DNA from: Candidozyma auris
Lineage: Eukaryota > Ascomycota > Pichiomycetes > Serinales > Metschnikowiaceae
NCBI RefSeq assembly: GCF_003013715.1
Contig: NC_072817.1
Coordinates: forward strand, 124,001-188,000
Direction: 5' to 3'
Length of the DNA: 64,000 nt
Shown here piece by piece: positions 27,783 to 36,746 of the stretch. Both the position numbers and the translations under genes were made by a program. The notes below the pieces were generated by a model that saw only the letters and a list, made by a program, of their open reading frames with translations, was not told the DNA's origin and did no database searches. The first letter of the stretch is position 1. Each line of letters begins with the position of its first letter.

Positions 27783-29695
27783 AAGCGTTCGATAGGATCT
27801 CGCATCAATATATTAATGCTACCCTAGAAAAAATGGAATTGGGGACAAAAATGACAGGCTTACTCATGCTGATACTCAAAGGGCAGTTCGGCCAGATAGT
27901 CATGAACAATTGTGGAGGTGATTACTTTCCCTTAGATTGTGGGACCCGTCAGGGAAACCCGCTATCACCACTTTTGTTCAACATCGCTCTAGAACCCTTT
28001 TTGTTACACCTTAAGATATTGGAAGGAGTCAAACTAAGTTACGGTGACATCAGTCTAGGACAGATGCAATATCATGCGTTCGCGGACGATGTAAACATAT
28101 ATTTACTGAATCTTCTGGACTACCAGAAAACGGCTCGTTGTATTAAAGATTTTGAACGAGTCAGCAATAGCTTGGTCAGTCAGTCAAAATCAAAACTAAT
28201 TGGATTCTACAATGGTTACTCGCGCAAAGAACAAGACATTCTCCCCTATCCCCAATCATACATTGGGAGAGAAGACACACAATACTTAGGCATCCGTCTT
28301 AAAGGGGTGGACTGGCTGAGATTCATCAAAAACCTCCCCTTTATGACACACAAGCAAGGGTACAGGGGCCTCGACACCATCAACAAAGCCCTCGGTACTA
28401 ACATGTTCGTTAGCTCCAAAACTGTTTACAAGGACCTTGTCCAATGTATGACAGCCAAGGAGCTCAAAAAGATAGACGTCAGCATTCAACGAATGTTCCA
28501 AGGCATTGGCGCAGACAAGTTATACGCCAGGCCGAAAAAAGGGGGATTCGGAGTCATTGAGCTCAAGGTACAACTACAGGGACACAGAGCCAAAGTATTA
28601 GCCAGGACCCTTGGGGATGATCAACTGTGGTATGTCAAATACATGAGAGCAAAGATGCTCCACCATGTGGTGAAGATCTTTCATCAGAACCCTCGGGCAA
28701 ATATAAGAAATAGTCAGGGCTTGGATTGGGCTGACTTTCTTTTCGAGGCCAATGGCAGATACTTCGAGAACCTAGAATGGACATTCACGCCAAACGAAAT
28801 ACACTACATTAACGCTTGGAAACAGTTGGTAAAAGGAAGTCGAATAACCCACCCTTATACAATTGCTTCCAGGGCTCGCATAGAGGATGTGTCAGCCATA
28901 TTAAGTCTACGGGGCATACCATCGGACTCAGAAAGAAAAATGTTAAGAACGGGGATTTTCAAATCCCAAAGTAAGCAAAGGCAGGAGAAGAAACCGCCTA
29001 TTATGCCGGGAAGATTTCGAGAAATATGCCCGGAAGCAAGGCCCATTAAAAAATGGGACAAGTTCTGGAAAGCCCTATATAAGGAAGAATGGATCAAACG
29101 CAACGAGCTAGGGGCAATTCATCTCTTTAATATTGGGTCATACGTGCCACAACATGACGAGCGGCCATCAAGAGCCGCAAAATGCTTATTGTGTTTGAAG
29201 GAAGTTACTCTGGATGTTTTTCTTCAGCACATCTACAATGAATGTGCGATATCGCAATATTGGTGGAACCACCTAGGGTTTCCGCGAGCGATGAATCTTA
29301 GGGAAATGTTAGCTCCTGAGGATACCTCGTTCGACAACTTGAGGAAACTTAATTGGTTCGTAAAAATCGTCAGAATCACCTACAAAGGGCGACGACAGCT
29401 GGGCAACGAGGGAGTGACCCTCCCAGAGCTCCTGTATCGAGCTTTGAGGTCGGCGATGCGACGAGTTACTCCAATGGGTCAATAATCGCACACTTAATGA
29501 CGAGTGGAAATTCATAGAATAGTCACGGCTGAAGTTCAGAGGGGATCATTCGCACCGCACGGTAATGGATTGACACTAGTTGAGGATATTAGGGGTTTTG
29601 TTTTCTATAATGATATAGTTTTCGAGTTAGAATGGAAGTAGCAACACTGAAATCCTAACGCTCCTCTAATACATGAAGTCTATAAAAAAAAAAAA
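27783..29695 (+). mobile_element. 5'-truncated LINE (L1-like, Zorro-type) retrotransposon
   Basis: Coding similarity starts abruptly at 27785 within RT motif A (AFDRISHQY), directly after a TAA at 27782-27784. Upstream there is no endonuclease or RT fingers. The element continues through RT motifs B and C, a thumb, a C-terminal CCHC-like finger, about 200 bp of 3' UTR and a terminal run of 12 As (29684-29695). 5' truncation plus poly(A) is the usual product of target-primed reverse transcription. I find no convincing target-site duplication. L1-clade elements named Zorro are known from Candida albicans; that relation is inferred. It lies 139 bp from tRNA-Gln, on its 5' side. Confidence 0.85.
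27833..29485 (+). pseudogene. LINE ORF2 C-terminal part: reverse transcriptase remnant
   Basis: The frame is open from 27785 to the stop at 29485; the first ATG gives 550 residues. It holds the second half of an L1-type RT: GTRQGNPLSPLLFNIALEP (motif B), YHAFADDVNIY (motif C, with the two catalytic aspartates) and later thumb-like sequence. Near the C-terminus is the pattern C-x2-C ... H-x4-C (CLLCLKEV ... HIYNEC), as in other L1-type ORF2 proteins. Read with CTG as serine, the segment after motif C becomes the polar YLSNLSDYQ, which fits RT families better than leucines. The protein lacks endonuclease, fingers and most of palm, so it cannot be an active RT. No disabling stop has accumulated, suggesting a recent insertion. 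Confidence 0.85.
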
Positions 29696-29735
29696 TAGGC
29701 TCGAATTTGAAATAAAAACGCTGAACATCGTTTCG

Positions 29736-29745
29736 GTCACGTGAC
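29736..29745. promoter_or_regulatory. E-box palindrome upstream of PPH3
   Basis: GTCACGTGAC, a perfect 10-bp palindrome containing the Cbf1 core, 55 bp before the PPH3 start codon and 40 bp after the LINE poly(A). Confidence 0.5.
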
Positions 29746-29800
29746 AGTTTCTTAACGCGTTGAATTACTTACTCATGTACTTCATAATCCCCAACAGGCA

Positions 29801-30771
29801 ATGCTACAGCTAGATAAGTATGTGAGCGATACATCATCAAAGCGCAGCAAGATTACTAACCGAGCAGGATCATAGAAGATATAAAGCAGTGCAAACACGT
29901 GCCTGAAAGAGACGTGGAGGAAATATGCCTGAAAGTGATCGAGATCCTCGTAGAGGAAGCGAACATCCAGCAAATCTATACACCTGTGACAATTTGTGGT
30001 GACATACACGGGCAGTTTCAAGACCTTCTAAATTTATTTGAAACCGGCGGTGAGTGTCCTCAGACACAATATCTATTCTTGGGAGATTTCGTTGATAGGG
30101 GGTTTTACTCGCTAGAGAGTCTCTTGCTTCTACTCGCGCTCAAGATAAGGTACCCAGACAGACTCACCTTGATACGAGGAAACCACGAATCAAGGCAGAT
30201 CACCACGGTATACGGGTTCTATGATGAGTGTCTCCGGAAGTATGGCTCCGCCAATGTGTGGCGATATTGCTGTGAAGTGTTTGACTACTTCTCCTTGGGA
30301 GCCATTGTAGGAGGGCAAGGAGGAGTGTTCTGTGTTCATGGCGGGCTTAGTCCAGAAATCAATATCGTGGACGAGATACGTAGGCTCGACCGGAAACAAG
30401 AAGTGCCTCATGAAGGCGCCATGTGTGACTTGCTCTGGTCAGACCCTGAAGACGTGCCCAAATGGGCAGTGCTGCCTCGAGGAGCAGGATACCTATTTGG
30501 AGAGAATGAGGTCAACAAATTTTGTCGCCAGAATGACATTCTGTTGATTGCACGAGCGCACCAGCTTGTGATGGAGGGCTACAAGGAAATGTTTTCTGGT
30601 AGTCTCGTGACGGTGTGGCTGGCGCCCAACTACTGCTACCGGTGCGGGAACATCGCTAGCATTCTCAGCATCAACGACAACTTAGAGCGTGAGTATAAGG
30701 TCTTTGATGCTGTTACCAAAGACACCAGTATCATGCCACCAAAGAAACCGGTGGTGGACTACTTCATCTGA
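29801..30771 (+). CDS. PPH3: PP4-type protein phosphatase catalytic subunit Pph3 (one intron)
   Basis: Catalytic subunit of the PP4 complex, which dephosphorylates gamma-H2AX and Rad53 after DNA damage. Exon 1 is only 17 nt (29801-29817); exon 2 is 29868-30771; together 306 residues (yeast Pph3 308). Spliced residues 5-10 read DKIIED, aligning with the Pph3 N-terminus, which the unspliced frame lacks. PPP-family metal and catalytic motifs are complete: GDIHGQ, GDFVDRG, RGNHE and the later HGG and RAHQLV. The C-terminus is DYFI, like the PP2A/PP4 DYFL tail. CTG codons at 30472 and 30619 occupy the invariant serines of SPRGAG and WSAPNY, showing CUG is read as Ser. Confidence 0.95.
29818..29867 (+). 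other. Intron of PPH3 (50 nt)
   Basis: GTATGT donor at 29818, TACTAAC branch site at 29854-29860, CAG acceptor ending at 29867. Removing it restores the reading frame and the family N-terminus. Confidence 0.93.
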
Positions 30772-32249
30772 GGGCGTGGTGGGTACATCGGTGATAATAA
30801 AGACACAGCAAGGTGCAAATCGGCACAATATCAGCTAACCGAGTGCACTAGCAGCTAAACGCCAGGGCGAAGCGAAGCCACGAACAATGAAAAAGCCCGC
30901 GGGATGTTTATTGTTGAAGTTTGTAATTGTGCACGCGCAACGTTAACGAACGGATATTTGACAGCTACTGTTTGCAAACAGAGGCTGAGCGAGGCTTGCT
31001 TGTGAGTGAGCGTGGCTCTCGCTGTGAAGAGGCGCGCTGGAGCTAATGTCGAGGTACCGACGCGAAATAATTTTGGAAGAAAAGAGCGGGCACGCTATTG
31101 TTTCAACCGGAACAAATCCACAAGGTTCAGTTTACGCACCACTTTCCCCCTCCTCCATTAAGTCACCGCACAGCAGTAGGAGAAAAGCACAAGACGATGA
31201 AACAGGCGAAGCGACACAACCGCCGATCGTGATGATCATGTTGTTTCGAAAGTTTGATTGGTTCTGGAACAAAAATTTGCAAAAAATAGCAAAGCCCCGA
31301 TGTCAATGTGGTTTGTGGGAGCCGCTTTTTTACGCTGGATGTGAAACATTTTAGCTTGGTTTCTAGTGCGTCAAGGTTGCCAGCGTGGTGGGCTAAGCGC
31401 TCTGTGCGCCTCCTAAACACCAGTGCTCGTGCGGGCCGAGCCATCGGGTCGTCGTTCCATCGGGGCTGCAGCGAACAAATTCAGTGTGAACAAAGAAAAT
31501 CGTGAAACAAACTGTTGCGGCCAAGCGACGAAATTATGGGTGAGGAGTTCAGCAATTGAACCAACATGCCAACAGACACTCCATCGTGAGGTTAGCATGT
31601 AGGGGAAAACACCTCTTGGCCTGAGCGTCAAGAAAATGCACGCGGATGGAGGTTGCGCTCCTATTTTGTCGCGGGAGGCTAACTTTAGAAAGTCCACGGA
31701 AATGGTGGCAGATGGGTGAACAAGCACCCCCTGCAAAAAGGAAAGAAGAGAGGAGCAGGTTATATTTGGAATAATGTGTTATTTTGGGGATGAAGGGGGT
31801 GAGGGTGCGGCTAACCCCGGTGGCACCCTTCTCCTTTGAATAATCACCCCTCCCTCGCAGGGTGCCTTTCAGATCGCTGGATCGGTGGAAGCAAGTTGTT
31901 CCGACGCACCTCTTGTCGCAGGGCTACATACAACATTTGCTAAGGATTGCCGTGGTAGGTGAGGGTGCCCGTGTTATGGCACATGTACAGTATTTACCTC
32001 GGCAAGCGGCAGTGGAATCATAATGCATCGAATGCAAGACATGACGCAGAGGATAAGAAAAGAAAGGCAAGGAAGAAAAATTTAGGGAAGTTTGCATGCC
32101 ATCGCTTACTTAAATACTAGCGCTGCTGCCTTCCCAAGTTTCATCACCGACACCTGCTCCAACACCCATTCCCGTTTAATTTTTATTCTTTTTCACTTCT
32201 AATTTATTTTCAGCATTGAGGCGGTCTCCTTCTGCTTCTCATAGATATC
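30772..32249. other. Gene-poor, relatively GC-rich region
   Basis: About 1.5 kb with no recognisable gene. A 102-codon ATG frame (31046-31354) shows no family features. Likely the long promoter of the downstream cell-wall gene, with a TATA-like TATTTAAATA near 32110 (line of ctattt/aaatac). A non-coding RNA cannot be excluded by eye. Confidence 0.45.
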
Positions 32250-32651
32250 ATGCTTTTTTTCCACTTCATCGCTTGGCTCGTGGCCACTTTTGGGATGGTT
32301 TCGGCAGCCACCACATCTAGCTCCTCCAGCACATCCACCACGTCTACTATGAAACCCACGTCTGTGTGGGTGACAGGCACCGACGCCAACGGCGTGTTGA
32401 AAACTACGCAGAGCCGTTTTGAACAAACGCAGTTTGTGGTTGAGACCAGTACTACAGCGGTTCCTAGCGGTGCCATTGGCCTCGGGAGTGTTTCGGGCAC
32501 AGTTGGACAAGTGAGATCGTACGAGCAGGTGACCGTGTCCGCTGGAGGATCGTTTGCATACGGAGCGGTGCCAGGGGGACTTCGTGGTAGCATGCCATGG
32601 GTCACCGTGGGCACGACGCTTGTGTTCGTCTTTGGTGTGGCGATGATCTAG
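32250..32651 (+). CDS. Small GPI-anchored cell-wall protein, Kre1-like
   Basis: A 133-residue secretory protein: signal peptide at residues 1-20 (MLFFHFIAWLVATFGMVSAA), a Ser/Thr-rich O-glycosylation stretch (about 20-35), a compact conserved-looking core (SVWVTGTDANG, then SGAIGLGSVSGTVGQVRSYE), and a C-terminal hydrophobic tail (VTVGTTLVFVFGVAMI) preceded by small residues, as in GPI signals. The core resembles Kre1, the beta-1,6-glucan-related surface protein; yeast Kre1 is 313 aa, so this would be a minimal form lacking the long Ser/Thr domain. Secretion and GPI features are clear; the Kre1 assignment is from remembered similarity and moderate. Confidence 0.7.
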   Translation: MLFFHFIAWLVATFGMVSAATTSSSSSTSTTSTMKPTSVWVTGTDANGVLKTTQSRFEQTQFVVETSTTAVPSGAIGLGSVSGTVGQVRSYEQVTVSAGGSFAYGAVPGGLRGSMPWVTVGTTLVFVFGVAMI

Positions 32652-33173
32652 GTGCCTTCTCAACCACTCTCCCACCCACCGGGCGCCGTTGAGGACACTC
32701 GCAGCATATGGCATGGGCAGTAACAAGAAACACTGTCAGCAGGAACTCGGCTCTGCCAAGCAGCAGCATTGTCAAGGGCCTTGCAATTAGCATATTAGGT
32801 ATTTAATGGATATACTCCCATCACGGGCAACGGCGTAGCAGCTTAGCAGCTTCGCAGCTAAGCACCGGGCGTAGATATAAGCCATGTGGATACGACACGA
32901 GCGCCTGCCTACGGGCACGAGGCCTAGCCGGGCCGCCCCCCTTCTACGGCCATTGCACCTGATAAGAGAGATAACGAAGATGCACTTTGAGATGGGGGGC
33001 GTCACCAGGAATGTTGAACAAATTTGGAGACATGAAGAAAATCCCTCTTGTCTTCATCGCATGGCTCGGTGCCAGCGCCAGATAAGAAGTCGCCAATCAC
33101 GGGCTAGTGCGCACTGTGGCGCCAGAAACCACGTTAGAAACACAGGGTACAAAAAAAAAAAGATTGCAGCGAT
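32652..33173. other. Intergenic between Kre1-like and DUF202 genes
   Basis: 522 bp. Includes a hairpin with 7-bp perfect arms GCTTAGC/GCTAAGC (32841-32847 and 32857-32863) and a C-rich tract near 32930. No gene recognised. Confidence 0.45.
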
Positions 33174-34287
33174 ATGGAGCTATCTACACCATTTGCGCGA
33201 AACCAACCACGAGGCATGTCAGCGGAGGGCGAAGGAGTGCCGTTGCTCGGCGCGAAAAAGACCGCTCCCTTGGGGCTGGCAGTGATTGCGAACAAGGGCG
33301 CTGTGGCCAGAGACCATGTACGTATAAACAGAGCAAGGAGACGAAGAGGAACTGAAACGAGAAACTGCAAAGAGCAACTGCAACGAGGAACTGCAACGAG
33401 GAACTGCAACGAGGAACTGAAACGAGAAGAAGCAGACGGGAAGGCTGGCAGTGGAAGTGTGCTGGATCAGCCATTGTCCAAGCCAGGAGCCTGAGCAGTC
33501 AGCTGAGCAGCCAGGGGAGGCCAGGAGGCAGAGAAGTGGCTAGGGGCACGGCTGGGGCCAGCTGGGGCCAGCTGAGGCCAGGGGTTTGTGGGAGCTTGGT
33601 GGGGCCCTGAGTGAAGGATTGTAACTTTTGCCGGTCTTTTTGTGGAAGTGGCAAGAGACGGAGGTAGCCTGTCTGGGACTGTGAGGGCATTTACTGGGCG
33701 GAGGGGACAGTGGGACATTGGTGGACTCCTCGCGGCAGATGGTTTTTTGGTACGACTGCTTGTTGGCTAGGAAAGAGATTTGCAATTGACGAGAGTGTTA
33801 TAGATAATTTTGTTGATCGACAAGTTCTTTTTGTTGATTTGCCTATTGTTCTGTTGAAGGTCACCTGGCACTAATTCTCGAACCTCGCCAGTGGGAAACC
33901 TCTTGCTTTCCTGGATCCTCTTCTCCTCTCGTCAATCCCTCTCTTCATTTGCATCTTACTAACCTACAGATGGCCAACGAGCGAACGTTTCTTGCGTGGC
34001 TCCGCACGTCGCTTTCTCTCACCACCATTGGCATTGGCATTGTCCAGCTCTTCAAGCTCCAGCTCAAAGGAGAGTATGAAGAAATGACAAAGTTCGGCAA
34101 ACCCATTGGCGCCGGCTTCTTCTTGTTGGGAATCCTGGTGCTTTTGTTTGGGTGCTACCGCTTCTTCAATGTCCAGGCGTTGCTTCTACAAGACAAGTAC
34201 CCGATCTCATATTTCTCGGTGCTGCTGCTTGTGGCATCAGTATTTGTGTTGGTGTTTGCAACCGTGGTTGTGGTGTTCACCCAGTGA
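33174..34287 (+). CDS. DUF202 membrane protein with a long intron
   Basis: Exon 1 is 33174-33317 (48 codons), exon 2 is 33970-34287; the product is 153 residues. Joining them gives GAVARDH-MANERTFLAWLRTSLSL, the signature of the DUF202/YidH family (R-D-H-x-A-N-E-R-T-F-L-A-W-x-R-T), which neither exon contains alone. Three membrane segments follow (about residues 60-78, 96-115 and 130-150). The family includes the Vtc1 SPX-polyphosphate subunit, but this is the YidH-like branch, whose function is unknown. An in-frame Met15 is an alternative start. Exon 1 is GC-rich and easily missed because a TACTAAC-type acceptor, not a start codon context, precedes the second exon. Confidence 0.85.
33346..33423 (+). 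repeat. 13-bp tandem repeat, six copies
   Basis: Unit GAGGAACTGCAAC with few substitutions (some copies GAAAC or GCAAA); a partial seventh follows. Located near the 5' end of the DUF202 intron; the unit is not a multiple of three. Confidence 0.9.
33551..33580 (+). repeat. 10-bp tandem repeat, three copies
   Basis: Unit GCTGGGGCCA (last copy GCTGAGGCCA) inside the DUF202 intron; diverged CAGC/CCAGG words extend the array upstream to about 33480. Confidence 0.85.
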
Positions 34288-34420
34288 GCCGAGCCCAGAA
34301 AAGATTGCTTGAATACACTGCTGTTCGATGCTTCCAAGGAAGTTTGCGTTTTGTTTTAGCCACTTTGCCTCACTAGCGCTTTGATAATGGGCCTCGTAGC
34401 TTCCCAGTTGGAGCATCATT

Positions 34421-34431
34421 TTTCGCAGCCA
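34421..34431 (-). promoter_or_regulatory. Recurrent 11-bp promoter word, exact copy
   Basis: Reverse-strand TGGCTGCGAAA, 133 bp after the DUF202 stop and 498 bp upstream of the RPS30 ATG. Confidence 0.55.
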
Positions 34432-34779
34432 TTTCATCGCTCACTCTATAGGCACCACTATCAGTCAGCTACCAAAGACTAACAACAAATTTACCGCCTT
34501 GATGAATGTCATCGCTTTTCAGGGCATAAGAGTTGCTATCGTCAATTTTTTTAATAACTTATTGTAAGCCCCATACTTGTTATCGTCAATTTTCATCTTT
34601 GCTAAGTCTTGCGCCACGAAGTCCCTCGTTTCTGTCTCCTTTTAAATACTTTTATGCCAGTGATACTAATTTTATCATCCAGTTAAGGACATCACCTCTA
34701 AACACCCCTCATGTTGATAAATAGTGATAATCTACGTTGACCGCTCAATTTACCCCATTGCAATGAGTCCTTTAGGTGC

Positions 34780-34809
34780 TAGGGCTCTTACCCTACGTGG
34801 CGTCACGTG
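34780..34809. promoter_or_regulatory. Tbf1-type inverted repeat plus Cbf1 E-box at RPS30
   Basis: TAGGGCTCTTACCCTA (34780-34795) is an inverted pair of telomere-like TAGGG words, followed seven bases later by TCACGTG (34803-34809). In CTG-clade yeasts Tbf1 with Cbf1 is the established activator pair of ribosomal protein genes. Position is about 120-150 bp upstream of the start codon. Confidence 0.75.
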
Positions 34810-34929
34810 TACGCATAACATCATCGTTTTGCCATCGCACGAACTCCTTGCCTCCGCACCACCTCACTCATAGAAAAAAAATTCTATAGCAGTATCTTCA
34901 TCTACCGTATAAACTTATAATCAAACAAA

Positions 34930-35376
34930 ATGGTATGTTGAAACGATACCTTTAGAGCCACTCATAACGAACTCGACAAACACAAATGCTGAATCCTCCA
35001 TGTCGCTAAAGAAAGAAGCACTCCACTATTCGAAGTTTCCTTGTCATGTTCCTTGAAATATCTCACACCTAAGTGATCATCAAATCTTTGCACAACAAGA
35101 ATACATCAGAATCCCAAACCAAATCAAAAAGTAAAAAACTGTTTTGTATTTGTTGTGGTTCGACGTTTCATCCATCACATACTAACACCCCAGGGTAAAG
35201 TCCACGGTTCCTTGGCTCGTGCCGGTAAGGTTAAGTCTCAGACTCCAAAGGTTGACAAGCAGGAGAAGCCAAAGAAGCCTAAGGGAAGAGCTTACATGAG
35301 ATTGTTGTACACCAAGAGATTTGTCAACGTCACTTTGGTCAACGGTAAGAGAAAGGCTAACTCTAACTCTGCCTAA
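34930..35376 (+). CDS. RPS30: 40S ribosomal protein eS30 (one intron)
   Basis: Small-subunit ribosomal protein. The coding part of exon 1 is only the ATG (34930-34932); exon 2 is 35194-35376; 61 residues in total. It reads [21 protein letters not shown]... and ends in [16 protein letters not shown], almost identical to yeast Rps30 in its core, with no ubiquitin-like fusion. Placement of an intron right after the start codon is shared with the yeast gene. The Tbf1/Cbf1 site lies upstream. It is convergent with EFM7, with 102 bp between stops. Confidence 0.97.
34933..35193 (+). other. Intron of RPS30 (261 nt)
   Basis: GTATGT donor immediately after the ATG, TACTAAC at 35180-35186, CAG acceptor ending 35193. 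I see no convincing box C/D snoRNA in it. Confidence 0.95.
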
Positions 35377-35478
35377 GTTTCCCTTTTGCACGCTTTTCTT
35401 TTAACGATTGCCTCTAAGGCTGTGTATATCTAATACAGATTCAACTGAACATATACTGATTGTGTTGTATTTACATGA

Positions 35479-36267
35479 CTACCATTGTGGGTGAATCTTG
35501 AAGCAGTAGACCCTCGACCGGATCTCTGCCGTAGCCTCGTCTTCTTCAAACATGGGCGTCCAGTTCTCACACGCTATTTGCTCCGCTTTAAAGTCGAACT
35601 GCTCGCTTGTCTCGAAGAACTTCAAGTCTTCATCTAGTAGGTGTGGTCTGTGGGGACTGAAAACGACAAGCCCAGTGCCACTAGCCTTGAGGGCTTTTCT
35701 GCAAGCGCTGAGAAGCTTGAGGTGTTCTCTGTGATTGAAGACCAAGTCTGACAAGATGACAAGATCAAATTTGTCCTCTTCCTTGATCTCTTTGGGCAAA
35801 GCGCTCTCATCCTCGATATCATCGTAGCAGAGAGCTCTCACATCGTTACCCCAAATGTATCCTTTAGCCTTAACAATTGTGTCTTTAGGGATTCCTTCGC
35901 AATGATCGATATTATACTGAATGTGATCAATCAACTCAGGGTCCGGGTAGTCTGAGCTAATCACTTTGGAGGCCCCATTGACAGCACAAACCAAGGAAGG
36001 CAACGCTGCAGCTGCTCCCAATTCCAACACTTTTTTTCCCCTAACAAGCTCCTCAGCGTGAGCATCAAGGTAATTAGCAGTAAATTTGCCTGCGTTCCAA
36101 AGCAAGTGTCCCCACAATGGCGATTTACCCACAAGCTTAAGTTTGATGGTTGTAGGATCTGTCTTTCCTGATACTCTTTCGTATTCGACAAAATGAGACT
36201 CTGGGGGTGGCGGCCTAAAGCCCTCAGGCTCCTCAAAGAGGCCAGCATCAATTTCTGTGTCCGACAT
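35479..36267 (-). CDS. EFM7: Protein methyltransferase Efm7 (eEF1A N-terminal)
   Basis: Class I SAM-dependent methyltransferase of the NNT1/Efm7 family that modifies the N-terminal glycine and Lys3 of eEF1A. The 262-residue protein matches the family length (yeast 261). Features include a substrate-side PLWGHLLWNAGKFTANYL segment, SAM motif I VLELGAAAALPSL, an acidic post-I residue in VISSDYPDPEL, and LVILSDLVFNHREH. The start at 36267 is the only suitable Met. It is divergent from the orphan gene at 36747, sharing a promoter with an exact recurrent word. Confidence 0.94.
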   Translation of the reverse strand: MSDTEIDAGLFEEPEGFRPPPPESHFVEYERVSGKTDPTTIKLKLVGKSPLWGHLLWNAGKFTANYLDAHAEELVRGKKVLELGAAAALPSLVCAVNGASKVISSDYPDPELIDHIQYNIDHCEGIPKDTIVKAKGYIWGNDVRALCYDDIEDESALPKEIKEEDKFDLVILSDLVFNHREHLKLLSACRKALKASGTGLVVFSPHRPHLLDEDLKFFETSEQFDFKAEQIACENWTPMFEEDEATAEIRSRVYCFKIHPQW

Positions 36268-36746
36268 GCTAATGTATATTGTGTTTGGACTAATTTGAGA
36301 GGAAGAGAGTGGTGATTATATTGGTTGTCTCTGCTCACTCCACCCTACAAGGCCGCACCAGTGCCGCAACTACTGCCAATGGCCAATTTGCAGAGATTCT
36401 AAGGGACGAGAAGCAGAGGAGAAAAATGGATTGGAGAGTAATAGTCGAAAAAGAATTTCTTTCGTGAAATTCAGAACCTTGATGTTTGGGCACTATAGGC
36501 ACTGGTATGGTATTTCGCAGCCATTGGACTCATCCGTATTAAGGTCGTCAAACATGCAGACAAAACGCCAACATATAATTCCAGTAAATAGCTTCGACTA
36601 ACCTTTAACCTCGGATACAGAATACCCCATAATAATTGCAGAAAGTGATAATTATTAAGTCAGGCTCTTATCGTAGAACGTGAGGTACTGGTGTGGGTAT
36701 TGCATTTCTAGAGATGCTCTTCTCGTTAGCATAGATCTACCCACCC
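36268..36746. other. Divergent promoter EFM7 / orphan gene
   Basis: 479 bp with an exact copy of the recurrent word (36513) almost midway. No gene seen. Confidence 0.6.
36513..36523 (-). promoter_or_regulatory. Recurrent 11-bp promoter word, exact copy
   Basis: Reverse-strand TGGCTGCGAAA, 245 bp from the EFM7 ATG and 223 bp from the orphan-gene ATG, midway in the divergent promoter. Confidence 0.6.

Larger units (their letters stand above)
33318..33969 (+). other. Intron of the DUF202 gene (652 nt) with tandem repeats
   Basis: GTACGT donor at 33318, TACTAAC branch site at 33957-33963, CAG acceptor ending 33969. Phase 0. It is by far the longest intron in the window and contains two tandem arrays. 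Confidence 0.85.
34288..34929. other. RPS30 promoter region
   Basis: 642 bp with an exact recurrent promoter word (34421) and adjacent Tbf1- and Cbf1-type sites (34780-34809). No gene seen. Confidence 0.6.

Noticed and set aside
31046..31354. 102-codon ATG frame with some polar low-complexity sequence
   Set aside because: No recognisable motif; overlaps GC-rich promoter region. Kept only as a possibility.
33184..33785. Several overlapping frames at the DUF202 intron
   Set aside because: They are periodic translations of the 13-bp and 10-bp repeats and of GC-rich intron sequence.
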